Part shown: one piece after another, positions 24,421-31,814 of the stretch
How the letters are laid out: every line of letters begins with the position of its first letter
Position numbering within the stretch: position 1 is the first letter of the stretch
Assembly: GCA_022340545.1 (NCBI GenBank)
Contig: JAJDNV010000119.1
Coordinates: 1-32,775, forward strand
Length of the DNA stretch: 32,775 nucleotides
Direction: 5' to 3'
Origin: Acidobacteriota bacterium
GTDB taxonomy: Bacteria > Acidobacteriota > Vicinamibacteria > Fen-336
Notes under the pieces: model-generated
The model's database searches: none
Told to the model about the DNA's origin: nothing
What the model saw: the letters and a program-made list of their open reading frames with translations, nothing else
Position numbers and translations under genes: made by a program

Positions 24421-26139
24421 TCAAGGCACGAGGCGCTGCCCCGGTCGGGGCAGCGTCTTCGAAGCAAGGAGGCCCCTTCCCTCCTGTACGAAGACGATCT
24501 GGTTGGCGACGATCGGGCCGAGCCGGTCCACCTGCCCGCTCGGCCACACCACCTCCACGGACTCCGCCTTGTCGTGGTCTCCGAGCCCGAAGGTGAGCGC
24601 GGTGTCGCTCTGCGAGCAGTAGCTGGAGCCGGTGTGGACGAATCGCCACTGTCGGTGGCCGTCGGGTCGGGTGACCGTCACCCGGGCCCCGATCCCGTCG
24701 CGATTGGAGCGTGTTCCGATCGTCTTCACTCGGACGAAGCGGCTTTGGTTGCCGCCCTCGTTGCGATAGAGAACGGCGGGTCCGTTGTTCGTGTTCACCA
24801 GGATGTCGAGGTCACCGTCGTTGTCGAAGTCGCCGTTGGCCGCCCCCCGCGCGACGATCGGGCGGCTGATCGCCGGCCCGAGCTCCTGCGTCACCTCCTC
24901 GAAGCGGTGCCCCCCCAGGTTCCGGAACACGTGGGGAGGCTGGGCATGCTGGACCGTCGGCTGCACCGCCGCGATGTCGTCGGCGACGTGGCCGTTGCCG
25001 GCAAAGATGTCGAACAGCCCGTCGAGGTCGTAGTCGAAGAAGAAGATGCCGAAAGCGAGGGTGAGAAAGCTCGACCGGCCGACGGTCGATATCGGGGCCT
25101 CGTCGACGTAGAGCCCGTCCCCTTCGTAGTGGTACAGGCCGATCATCTCGTTTGAGAAGTTGCCGATGAGGATGCTCGTCTGGCCGCCCCCCGAGTAGTC
25201 GGCGGCGTCGATGCCCATCCCCGCCCGGGCCACCCCGGTCTCGCCGAAGGCGATTCCCGCCCCCATGCCCACGTCGGAGAAGGTCCCATCGCCGTTGTTC
25301 CGGTAGAGCTTGTTGGGCTGGGTGTCGTTGGCGAGGGCGAAATCGGGCCAGCCGTCGCCGTCGTGGTCGAGGAGCGCGACGCCGAGCGCCTTCGAGGCCG
25401 GGTTCCAGAGCCCGGCCGCCCTGGTCACGTCCTCGAAGGTCCCGTCGCCGCGGTTGCGGAGGAGGGTCGGGCTCTCGCCCTTGTAGGACTCCGGGGTGCA
25501 GTACGACTTGGTCTTGCCATCGAGGGTGCAGAACAGGTCACCCTCCACGGACCAGGTGACGTAGTTGGCCACGACGAGGTCGAGGTGCCCGTCACGGTCG
25601 TAGTCGAAGAACATCGCGCTGGTCGGGAACGTCCCCGGGCCGCCGGCCCCGGCCTTCGCGGTCACGTCCTCGAAGCTTCCGTCGCCGAGGTTGCGGAAGA
25701 GGTGGCTGCCTCCGATCGCGGTCACGTAGAGGTCGACCCATCCGTCGTTGTCGTAGTCGGCGGCCGTCACCCCCTGGCCGTACATCTCGACCGCGAGCCC
25801 GGCCTCCCGGGTGACGTTGGTGAACGTCCCGTCCCGGTCGTTGCGGAAGAGCGCGGAGTAGGTCGGCTCGCCGGGCTGGCCCGGCCAGGGCGTCATGTTG
25901 ACGAGAAACGCGTCGAGCCAGCCGTCCCGGTCGTAGTCGAGGAAGGCGCAGCCCGAGCCCATGGTCTCCGGCAGATACTTCTTTCCGAAGGCCCCCGAGT
26001 TGTGGTGGAACTCGAGCTCGGCGTGGGCGGTGCCGTCGGCGAACTGAATGGGCCGGCGGCTCTGCGACGAGGCCGTTCCCTGGATCAGCACCACGGGGAG
26101 GCCAACGGTAAGAACGACCGCGACGAGACGGAACCTCAA
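24421..26139 (-). CDS. CRTAC1 family FG-GAP/VCBS repeat protein with ASPIC/UnbV domain
   Basis: Exported protein of 572 residues. It has a signal peptide (hydrophobic core residues 5-20, cleavage near ASS/Q at 25-27), then FG-GAP/VCBS repeats forming an integrin-like beta-propeller. At least six calcium-loop motifs of D-x-D-x-D-G type are seen (DYDRDGWLD, DYDNDGWVD, DYDRDGHLD, DHDGDGWPD, DYDLDGLFD, DFDNDGDLD), each followed by NDRDGTF- or NLGDGSF-like turns. The C-terminal ASPIC/UnbV region (IGARVTVTRPDG, then VEVVWPSGQVDRL) defines the CRTAC1 group common in Acidobacteriota and Planctomycetota. Likely an extracellular binding or adhesion protein; no catalysis is predicted. The start is TTG at 26139, with AGGGGACG upstream, 15 bases after the LysR gene. 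Confidence 0.94.
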   Translation of the reverse strand: MRFRLVAVVLTVGLPVVLIQGTASSQSRRPIQFADGTAHAELEFHHNSGAFGKKYLPETMGSGCAFLDYDRDGWLDAFLVNMTPWPGQPGEPTYSALFRNDRDGTFTNVTREAGLAVEMYGQGVTAADYDNDGWVDLYVTAIGGSHLFRNLGDGSFEDVTAKAGAGGPGTFPTSAMFFDYDRDGHLDLVVANYVTWSVEGDLFCTLDGKTKSYCTPESYKGESPTLLRNRGDGTFEDVTRAAGLWNPASKALGVALLDHDGDGWPDFALANDTQPNKLYRNNGDGTFSDVGMGAGIAFGETGVARAGMGIDAADYSGGGQTSILIGNFSNEMIGLYHYEGDGLYVDEAPISTVGRSSFLTLAFGIFFFDYDLDGLFDIFAGNGHVADDIAAVQPTVQHAQPPHVFRNLGGHRFEEVTQELGPAISRPIVARGAANGDFDNDGDLDILVNTNNGPAVLYRNEGGNQSRFVRVKTIGTRSNRDGIGARVTVTRPDGHRQWRFVHTGSSYCSQSDTALTFGLGDHDKAESVEVVWPSGQVDRLGPIVANQIVFVQEGRGLLASKTLPRPGQRLVP

Positions 26140-26154
26140 TGCGTCGTCCCCTGA

Positions 26155-27114
26155 TCAGCGGTGCCGGATGCCCCGGGGGCCCGGGCGCGACTCGTCGTGG
26201 TGGGGGGCGCCCTCCGCCAGCTTCTGGAGCTCCTCGCGGCGCCCGAGCATGAACTCGAGAAAGGCGCGCGTGGCCGCGGGCTGGAAGCGGGCGAGCGAGA
26301 TCGCGGCCACTGTCCTCTTCAGCTCGTGGCCCTCGATCTTGAGCTTGGAGAGCCAGCCCCACGCCACCTCGTCGCCGACCGCCCAGGCCGGCAGCAGGGA
26401 GATGCCTTGGCCACGCTCCACCATCAGCTTGATGAACGCGGTGTCGTTGGACTCGAGGGCAAGGGACGGCTGCAGGCCGACCTTGTTGAAGAACTCGTCG
26501 GTGGCGCGTCGGATCGAGCCCCCCAGCTCGAACAGGATGAACCGCTCCTCGCGGACCTGCTCCAGGGTCACCCGGCCCCTCCCGGAGAAGCGATGGCTGT
26601 GGCCCACGACCAGCACGAGCTCGTCTTCGAAGAGGCTCGTGATCTTGAGCGCGGGCGAGAAGACGGGGAGCGAGGCAAAGCCCACGTCGGCCATGCCGTT
26701 GAGGATCTCCGCCACCGTCTGATCGGTACTGGCCGTCGTGCGGAACGAGACGTCGATCCGCGGCTGCTCGCGCATGAAGGTCTCGAACAGCGGGGCAAAG
26801 AGGTGCACGAAGGCCTGGGTGGCCGCGGCCGCTCGCACGCGACCGGCCGGGGAGTGCTCCCCCCCCGTGATCCGCTCGCGGAGGGCCTCGGCCTCGTCGA
26901 GGATCCGTACCGCGTGTTCGAGCGCAGCCTGCCCGAGCGACGAGAGCTTGACCCCGCGCTTGGCCCGGATGAACAGCGGCTCACCGAGCTCGGTCTCGAG
27001 AGACTTGATCTGGTGACTCACCGCGGACTGGGTGAGCCCCAGTCTTCCCGCGGCGCGGGTGAAGTTGAGGGTCTCGGCGACAACCCGGAACGTGCGGAGT
27101 TGGGAGAGCTCCAT
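26155..27114 (-). CDS. LysR family transcriptional regulator
   Basis: LysR-type regulator of 319 residues. The winged HTH at residues 1-62 reads LRTFRVVAETLNFTRAAGRLGLTQSAVSHQI in two parts around the recognition helix, followed by the linker helix and a two-lobe effector domain (about 90-300) with VRAAAATQAFVHLF and DVGFASLPVF. Members bind T-N11-A palindromes and usually control a neighbouring or divergent operon plus themselves. ATG at 27114 follows GGAGAGGACACC. A T-N11-A site with a perfect GTTCATGAAC core lies 33 bases upstream. The gene is followed after 15 bases by the CRTAC1 gene on the same strand; no divergent target is visible. The effector is unknown. Confidence 0.94.
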   Translation of the reverse strand: MELSQLRTFRVVAETLNFTRAAGRLGLTQSAVSHQIKSLETELGEPLFIRAKRGVKLSSLGQAALEHAVRILDEAEALRERITGGEHSPAGRVRAAAATQAFVHLFAPLFETFMREQPRIDVSFRTTASTDQTVAEILNGMADVGFASLPVFSPALKITSLFEDELVLVVGHSHRFSGRGRVTLEQVREERFILFELGGSIRRATDEFFNKVGLQPSLALESNDTAFIKLMVERGQGISLLPAWAVGDEVAWGWLSKLKIEGHELKRTVAAISLARFQPAATRAFLEFMLGRREELQKLAEGAPHHDESRPGPRGIRHR

Positions 27115-27138
27115 GGTGTCCTCTCCGTCCCTTGACGA

Positions 27139-27210
27139 TCAGAGATGTTCATGAACTATACCAGAGGGATCTAGCGCATCGTTCGCCAGCGGCACATCAC
27201 CGAAGTCGAG
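27139..27210 (-). pseudogene. Possible fragment of a zinc-binding-domain methyltransferase
   Basis: On the minus strand a 23-codon open stretch ends in TGA and reads LDFGDVPLANDALDPSG near its start. This resembles the conserved LDLG-x-x-PLAN segment of the putative zinc-binding N-terminal domain of sugar C-methyltransferases (Methyltransf_13 type). The preceding CxxC cysteines and the whole SAM domain are absent, so at most it is a degraded remnant; chance similarity is quite possible. Confidence 0.22.
27146..27158. promoter_or_regulatory. LysR-box palindrome upstream of the LysR gene
   Basis: The stretch TGTTCATGAACTA fits T-N11-A and contains the perfect 10-base palindrome GTTCATGAAC (27147-27156). 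It lies about 32 bases before the LysR start, overlapping a TATAGT -10-like hexamer on the minus strand (27155-27160), so binding would be expected to repress the regulator's own promoter. Inferred from motif and position. Confidence 0.4.
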
Positions 27211-27326
27211 TTCATGGGATGGACGTGGTGGCGCGCAGGCGGCCGGGGCCCCCGACGAGGACGCAGTCGAACATCGAAGCCGTCGCTTTCGGTGTGGCAA
27301 GTGCGGCTGGCCTCCAGGCCTGGGCT

Positions 27327-27364
27327 CACCCGGGTGTCCTCTCCTTGGGGACACCCGGGTGTCC
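27327..27364. repeat. CACCCGGGTGTCC repeat pair and 16-base palindrome
   Basis: CACCCGGGTGTCC occurs at 27327-27339 and again at 27352-27364. The second copy with the preceding bases forms GGACACCCGGGTGTCC (27349-27364), a perfect 16-base palindrome. The first copy can also pair with GGACACCCGGGTG (27349-27361) as a 13-bp stem with a nine-base loop, so alternative structures compete. Confidence 0.6.
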
Positions 27365-27384
27365 AAGGCCTATCTCGAGCGTTT

Positions 27385-27419
27385 CCCTCCCCCTACGTGG
27401 GGAGGGTTAGGGAGGGGGG
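27385..27419. repeat. Stem-loop followed by G-quadruplex-type tract
   Basis: CCCTCCCC (27385-27392) pairs with GGGGAGGG (27399-27406) around CTACGT. The right arm continues on the plus strand as GGGG-A-GGG-TTA-GGG-A-GGGGGG (27399-27419): four G-runs with loops of one, three and one bases, the classic intramolecular G-quadruplex pattern. The stem resembles the hairpin at 24395-24411. Confidence 0.55.
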
Positions 27420-27531
27420 TCGATGAATGATCGTGGCCGCCGAGCGCCCAACGCTCCAGGGAATGCACGCGACTTCGGTGACAGGACGCGAGAAGGCAGG
27501 GGCCAGGGCCCAGTGGACGGGCCCAGGGTGC

Positions 27532-29100
27532 CTACGGCGTCGCGGGTTCCTCCAGGGTGGGGAGTCGCCCCGAGACGGCGGTGAGAGCGCGCAGTCGCCG
27601 CCTGACCCCGGGGGTGAGGTCGGTGGCGGCGAAGCGCCAGCGCCAGTTGCCGTCGGGGCGGCCGGGCAGGTTCATCCGGGCCGCGCTGCCCAGGCCGAGG
27701 ACGTCCTGAAGGGGGACGATGACGGTGTCGGCGACCGAGACGTAGAGCGTGCGCAGGAAGTCCCAGTGGATCTCGCCGCCGTCGCCCCCGACGTATGCCA
27801 GCGCGCGGGCGTGCTCGAGCTCCGCGTCCTCCGGGGAGCGCGTCGAGTCGCCCACCCCGCCGCGCCACCACCCGACCACGGTGTCGTTGTCGTGGGTGGC
27901 GGTGTAGGCCACGACCCCGCGCGAGAAGTTGTGCGGCAGGAAGCTGCTGTCGGGATCGTCGCCACCGAACGCAAACTGGAGGACGGCCATGCCGGGAAAG
28001 CCGAGCTGCCGGCGGAGGGCCTCCACCTCGGGGGTGATCACGCCCAGATTCTCGACGACGACGGGGAGGGGGCCCAGAGACCCCTCGAGGGCCGCGAAGA
28101 GGGCCGCTCCCGGACCCTTCACCCAGCGGCCGTTCTCCGCCGTCGAGTCGCCGCCCGGGACCTCCCAGTACGCCTCGAAGCCCCGGAAGTGGTCCAGCCG
28201 CACCAGGTCGACGAGACTCAGCACCGCACGCAGGCGGTCAATCCACCAGGCGTAGCCTGTGCGTGCCAGCTCGTTCCAGCGATAAAGAGGGTTGCCCCAG
28301 AGCTGGCCGGTGGCGCTGAAGTAGTCGGGCGGCACTCCCGCCTGAAGCGCCGGCTGGCCGTCCTCGGTGAGGTGGAATAGCTCGGGGTGGGCCCAGACGT
28401 CGGCGCTGTCGTGGGAGACGAAGATCGGGATGTCCCCCATGATGCGGATGCCCCGCGCCCGCGCCTCGGCCCGCAGCTCCCCCCACTGCGAGAAGAACAC
28501 CCACTGCTCGAACTCCACGCCGCGAATGTCGGGGGCGAGCTCGGCCCGAGCCCTCTCCAGCGCCGACGGGTCCCTCCGGGCGAGCGGGGGGGCCCACTGA
28601 TACCAGGGAGCACCCCCGTTCGCGCGCTTCAGCGCCATGAAGAGCGCGAAGTCGGAGAGCCAGGATGCCTCCGTGGTGCAGAAACCGGACAGGGCTTCAC
28701 GGTGCTCGGGCCGGGCCTGGCTCTCGAACGCGGCGTGGGCCTTCGCGAGTAGCGGCCACTTGAGCTCGATCACCGCCCCGAAATCGACCTCGTCCCGCGG
28801 CAGATCCTCTCCCAACCTCAGGTCGGCGTCGTCGAGCAGGCCAGCCTCGTGCAGGCGGTCGAGGCTCACCAGCAGGGGGTTCCCGGCGAAGGCGGAGAAG
28901 CACTGGTAGGGCGAGTCGCCGTACCCGGTGGGTCCGAGAGGGAGGACCTGCCACACGCTCTGGCCCGCGTCGGCTAGAAAGGTGAGGAAGTCGACCGCCG
29001 CGGGCCCGAGCTCGCCGATGCCCCGCGGACCGGGCAGACTGGTCGGGTGCAGCACGATGCCCGCCGAGCGCCCGCCCACCGACCCTACACCACTCCCCAA
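27532..29100 (-). CDS. malQ: 4-alpha-glucanotransferase (amylomaltase)
   Basis: GH77 amylomaltase that transfers alpha-1,4-glucan segments in maltodextrin or glycogen metabolism; 522 residues, the usual bacterial length. The family start LHPTSLPGPRGIGELGP is at 17-33 and SPYQCFSAFAGNPLLVSLD at 63-81. Catalytic residues are placed: nucleophile Asp303 in VRLDHFRG, acid/base Glu350 in VVENLGVITPEV (usually EDLG), and the stabilising Asp404 in ATHDNDT. Cytosolic. The first possible start is TTG at 29100, five bases after the upstream lipoprotein stop; a GTG at 29079 with GTAGGG upstream is an alternative. The N-terminal residues before LHPTS show no conserved features, so the start is uncertain by about seven codons. 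Confidence 0.95.
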   Translation of the reverse strand: MGSGVGSVGGRSAGIVLHPTSLPGPRGIGELGPAAVDFLTFLADAGQSVWQVLPLGPTGYGDSPYQCFSAFAGNPLLVSLDRLHEAGLLDDADLRLGEDLPRDEVDFGAVIELKWPLLAKAHAAFESQARPEHREALSGFCTTEASWLSDFALFMALKRANGGAPWYQWAPPLARRDPSALERARAELAPDIRGVEFEQWVFFSQWGELRAEARARGIRIMGDIPIFVSHDSADVWAHPELFHLTEDGQPALQAGVPPDYFSATGQLWGNPLYRWNELARTGYAWWIDRLRAVLSLVDLVRLDHFRGFEAYWEVPGGDSTAENGRWVKGPGAALFAALEGSLGPLPVVVENLGVITPEVEALRRQLGFPGMAVLQFAFGGDDPDSSFLPHNFSRGVVAYTATHDNDTVVGWWRGGVGDSTRSPEDAELEHARALAYVGGDGGEIHWDFLRTLYVSVADTVIVPLQDVLGLGSAARMNLPGRPDGNWRWRFAATDLTPGVRRRLRALTAVSGRLPTLEEPATP

Positions 29101-29105
29101 AGGGA

Positions 29106-29621
29106 CTATTCTGCCGGCGGGGTTACGATGGGAACCAGGATCGACCGGTTGAACAGATTGCCCCGGTCGTCGAGGAACTGGACGGCCACGACGAGGTCGG
29201 CGTCCACGCGGAGATCGGGCAGCACGTAGCTCGCGCTCTTGGTGACGTCCATCTCCCCCACGGGCTCGATGCGGCTGGTGCCGACAAAGACGACGAGGGA
29301 GGCCGAGTCGTAGTAGTCGGTGGCGACCTGGAGTCCCGTTTCGGGGTCGAAGACGGTCGAGTTGATGAACTGGATCTCACCCCCGAGGCCATTGAGCTCG
29401 CGGAGCTTCACGACGTACGAAGCGCTCACCGAGCCGGTGAGAATGTTCTGCAGACCGATGACGGGATTCGGTTCCACGGTGACGTCGATCACACCCCGTG
29501 CGACGTCGGGGATGTTGGTGCTGGTGTCGTTGCATGCCGGAAGAAGAAGGGCGCCAAGCAGGACGAGGATGAGGCCCGGAAAGACAACCCATCGGCTCCT
29601 GCCCGTGGATCTGTAGTGCAT
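29106..29621 (-). CDS. Lipoprotein of unknown function
   Basis: Exported lipoprotein of 171 residues: basic start (HYRSTGRSR), a long hydrophobic core (11-27), and lipobox LLPAC with Cys30. The mature part looks like a single Ig-like beta-sandwich: GVIDVTVEPNPVIG, SASYVVKLRELNG, GGEIQFINSTVFDPETG, SASYVLPDLRVDADLVVAVQFLDDRGN. No catalytic motif is seen and I do not recognise a family. It is upstream of malQ on the same strand with a five-base gap, so the two are likely cotranscribed, although a functional link is not evident. It is divergent from the YgfZ-like gene. Confidence 0.8.
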   Translation of the reverse strand: MHYRSTGRSRWVVFPGLILVLLGALLLPACNDTSTNIPDVARGVIDVTVEPNPVIGLQNILTGSVSASYVVKLRELNGLGGEIQFINSTVFDPETGLQVATDYYDSASLVVFVGTSRIEPVGEMDVTKSASYVLPDLRVDADLVVAVQFLDDRGNLFNRSILVPIVTPPAE

Positions 29622-29766
29622 GTCGGGTTTCTGTAGCTCCAGGTTCGTGACAGGGAATCAGTCCGCCATTCTAGCCCCGATCGGAGGTTCTTTGGGCATT
29701 CGTCCGATCGCCGCCTCGCCGGCCATGCCGTTTGGACGGGCGGCGAGTCGGTTAGACTGGGGGACC

Positions 29767-30816
29767 ATGCCGCCGGCCGAGTCCTCGCCCCTGCACGACG
29801 CCCACGTCGCCGCGGGGGCGGTGTTCTCCGATCGGGGCGGTCGGACCGTCGTGGCGTCCTACGGGGATCCCGCGGGCGAGTACTCCGCGATGCTCGAATC
29901 CAGCGGCCTGGTCGATCTCGCCGAGCGCGGCGTGCTCGAGGCCTCCGGGCCCAAGCGGCTGGAGTTCCTGCAGGGCATGCTCAGCCACGACGTCGCCGGG
30001 CGTCAGCCGGGCCAGGGCTGCCGGGCCGCCATCATGAACCCGAAGGGGCACGTCCGCTTTCTCGTCCGGGCCCTGGTGGACAAGGACGTGGTCCTTCTCG
30101 AGACGGACGTGGATCGGCTCGATCTCCTGCAGCGTACGCTCGAGCACCACCGGGTGGCGGCGCCGGTTCGCTTCAAGGTGTCGCCGACCGCGGTCGTGGG
30201 CGTCGTCGGCGTCGGGGCGGCCGAGCTTCTCCGCGCGCAGGGCCTGGAGCCCCCGCTCGGACCCGACGACCACATCCGCACGACCGTGGGAGGCCGGGAC
30301 GTTCGGGTGATCCGGGCCGGAGACCTCCCCGGTGGCGGCTTCGTGCTTCACGTCTCGCCGGACGATGCGACCGCGGTGTGGGAGGCGCTGGCCGCCGCCG
30401 GGATACGGCCGGCCGGCCGCGACGCCCTGGACGCGCGGCGCATCGAGGACCTCCGACCCTGGTACGGGACCGACGTCACCGAGGACAATCTCCTTCACGA
30501 GACTGGGCTTCTGGCCGAGTGTCACTCCTCCACCAAGGGCTGCTACGTCGGTCAGGAGGTCGTGGCCCGCCTCGAGGGGCGGGGCGGCAAGGTCAACAAG
30601 GCGCTGCGCCGTCTGCGTCTCGCCGCGCCATCGGCACCGGGGGCCATCGTGCGCGCCGGGGACAACGACGTGGGCCGGCTCACCACCGCCGCGACCTCGC
30701 CACTCTACGGACCGATCGCCATGGGTTACGTCCATCGAGGCCACTTTGCCCCGGGGACGGAGCTGGACGTCGAAGGGACCAAGGCCACCGTCGTCGCCGC
30801 ATTCGACGAGGAATGA
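29767..30816 (+). CDS. ygfZ: YgfZ/GcvT-like folate-binding protein
   Basis: Folate-binding GcvT-fold protein of 349 residues, homologous to YgfZ, which supports iron-sulfur cluster assembly or repair in a tetrahydrofolate-dependent way. The signature KGCYVGQE with conserved Cys259 is at residues 257-264, followed by VVARLEGRGGKVNKALRRL. The folate-fold N-terminus has GLVDLAERGVLEASGPKRLEFLQGM in two segments and the DALDARRIEDLRPWYGTDVTEDNL loop typical of the family. The ATG at 29767 follows a GGGGGA; TAGACT at 29753-29758 is too close to serve as promoter for that start. Its TGA stop is five bases before the cobalamin adenosyltransferase start, so both are probably translated from one message. 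Confidence 0.92.
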   Translation: MPPAESSPLHDAHVAAGAVFSDRGGRTVVASYGDPAGEYSAMLESSGLVDLAERGVLEASGPKRLEFLQGMLSHDVAGRQPGQGCRAAIMNPKGHVRFLVRALVDKDVVLLETDVDRLDLLQRTLEHHRVAAPVRFKVSPTAVVGVVGVGAAELLRAQGLEPPLGPDDHIRTTVGGRDVRVIRAGDLPGGGFVLHVSPDDATAVWEALAAAGIRPAGRDALDARRIEDLRPWYGTDVTEDNLLHETGLLAECHSSTKGCYVGQEVVARLEGRGGKVNKALRRLRLAAPSAPGAIVRAGDNDVGRLTTAATSPLYGPIAMGYVHRGHFAPGTELDVEGTKATVVAAFDEE

Positions 30817-30820
30817 GACC

Positions 30821-31363
30821 CTGAAGATCTACACGAAGGCGGGGGACCACGGCCAGACCAGCCTCCTCGGCGGGAAACGGGTCCCCAAAGACCACCCCCG
30901 GGTCGCCGCCTACGGCGACGTGGACGAGCTGAACGCCGCGCTCGGAGCGGCACGGGCGCAGGCCGACCGGGCCGACCTTGACCGTCTCCTGCTCGGAGTG
31001 CAGCGCGACCTCTTCGTGATCGGTGCCCGGCTCGCGGACCCTGGCCGTCGGGTGACGTCCAGGCGGGCCAAGGCGGCCTTCCCGGCCGCCCGGGTGCGGC
31101 GTCTGGAGAAGGCCATCGACGCCCGGGAGGCAAGGCTGCCCCCGCTCAGGGCGTTCGTGCTTCCGGGGGGCACGCCCGTCGCCGCCCTCCTGCACCTCGC
31201 GCGAGCGGTCTGCCGGCGCAGCGAGCGGTCGGTCGTGCGCCTGTCCCACGAGGCGGAGGTGGACCCGCGCATCGTCGTCTACCTGAACCGCCTGTCCGAT
31301 CTTCTCTTCGTCCTGGCCCGCTTCGAGAACGACCGCGCCGGCGAGCGCGAGGATCGCTGGTGA
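30821..31363 (+). CDS. PduO-type cob(I)alamin adenosyltransferase, apparent CTG start
   Basis: ATP:cob(I)alamin adenosyltransferase of the PduO/MMAB family, 180 residues, making adenosylcobalamin for B12-dependent enzymes. The N-terminal ATP loop KIYTKAGDHGQTSLLGG is followed by YGDVDELNAALG, and later VCRRSERSVV (the conserved Arg/Glu-Arg motif) and YLNRLSDLLFVLAR. The family protein almost always begins MKIYTK. In this frame the codon before AAG-ATC-TAC is CTG, with no ATG, GTG or TTG nearby, and GAGGAA lies seven bases upstream. I therefore place the start at CTG 30821. The gene follows the ygfZ stop by four bases and converges with yjbQ, three bases apart. Confidence 0.9.
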   Translation: MKIYTKAGDHGQTSLLGGKRVPKDHPRVAAYGDVDELNAALGAARAQADRADLDRLLLGVQRDLFVIGARLADPGRRVTSRRAKAAFPAARVRRLEKAIDAREARLPPLRAFVLPGGTPVAALLHLARAVCRRSERSVVRLSHEAEVDPRIVVYLNRLSDLLFVLARFENDRAGEREDRW

Positions 31364-31366
31364 GCC

Positions 31367-31789
31367 CTACTCCCCGATCACCTTGATCAGGACGCGCTTC
31401 GGCCGCCTTCCGTCGAACTCCCCGTAGAAGATCTGCTCCCAGGGTCCGAAGTCGAGCTTCCCCTCCGTGACCGCGACCACGACCTCGCGCCCCATGATCT
31501 GGCGCTTGTGGTGGGCATCGCCGTTGTCCTCCCCGGTCCGGTTGTGGTGATAGCGGCTGGGGCTCGCGTCGAAGGGGGCCAGATGCTCCAGCCAGCGCTT
31601 GTAGTCCTCGTGGAGCCCGGGCTCGTCGTCGTTGATGAAGACGGACGCGGTGATGTGCATCGCATTCACGAGGCAGAGGCCCTCGCGGACCTTGCTCTGC
31701 TTCACGACCTTCTCGACCTCGCCGGTGATGTTGACGAAGTCCATGCGCGCAGGGACGTTGAGGGTCAGGTGAACGGTCTGGGACTTCAT
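31367..31789 (-). CDS. yjbQ: YjbQ family protein (secondary thiamine-phosphate synthase-like)
   Basis: UPF0047/YjbQ family protein of 140 residues, a small trimeric barrel; some members have weak thiamine-phosphate synthase activity, but the real role is not settled. Family marks: His45 in [29 protein letters not shown] (80-95) with clustered metal-binding-type histidines, and [16 protein letters not shown] (112-127). Cytosolic, standard length. The ATG at 31789 follows GGAGGTCCG. It lies 26 bases after the kinase-TonB gene stop on the same strand and converges with the cobalamin adenosyltransferase gene. No thiamine biosynthesis gene is nearby. Confidence 0.93.
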   Translation of the reverse strand: MKSQTVHLTLNVPARMDFVNITGEVEKVVKQSKVREGLCLVNAMHITASVFINDDEPGLHEDYKRWLEHLAPFDASPSRYHHNRTGEDNGDAHHKRQIMGREVVVAVTEGKLDFGPWEQIFYGEFDGRRPKRVLIKVIGE

Positions 31790-31814
31790 CGGACCTCCAT
31801 GCGCTCGGGCCCGC

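Larger units (their letters stand above)
27115..27531. other. 417-base gap with palindromes and G-rich tract, no convincing gene
   Basis: Between the LysR start and the 4-alpha-glucanotransferase stop I see no intact gene. It contains the LysR-box palindrome (27146-27158), a TATAGT-type -10 on the minus strand (27155-27160), a possible methyltransferase fragment (27139-27210), a CACCCGGGTGTCC repeat pair and 16-base palindrome (27327-27364), and a stem-loop with a G-quadruplex-type tract (27385-27419). Open frames across the gap are short, with no recognisable similarity. Confidence 0.6.

Noticed and set aside
23053-25155. 700-codon open frame on the plus strand
   Set aside because: It runs antisense to the nitrilase, Cys-rich and CRTAC1 genes, all of which have clear family motifs. 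Its translation is Arg/Gly/Val-rich without any recognisable domain, as expected in very GC-rich DNA.
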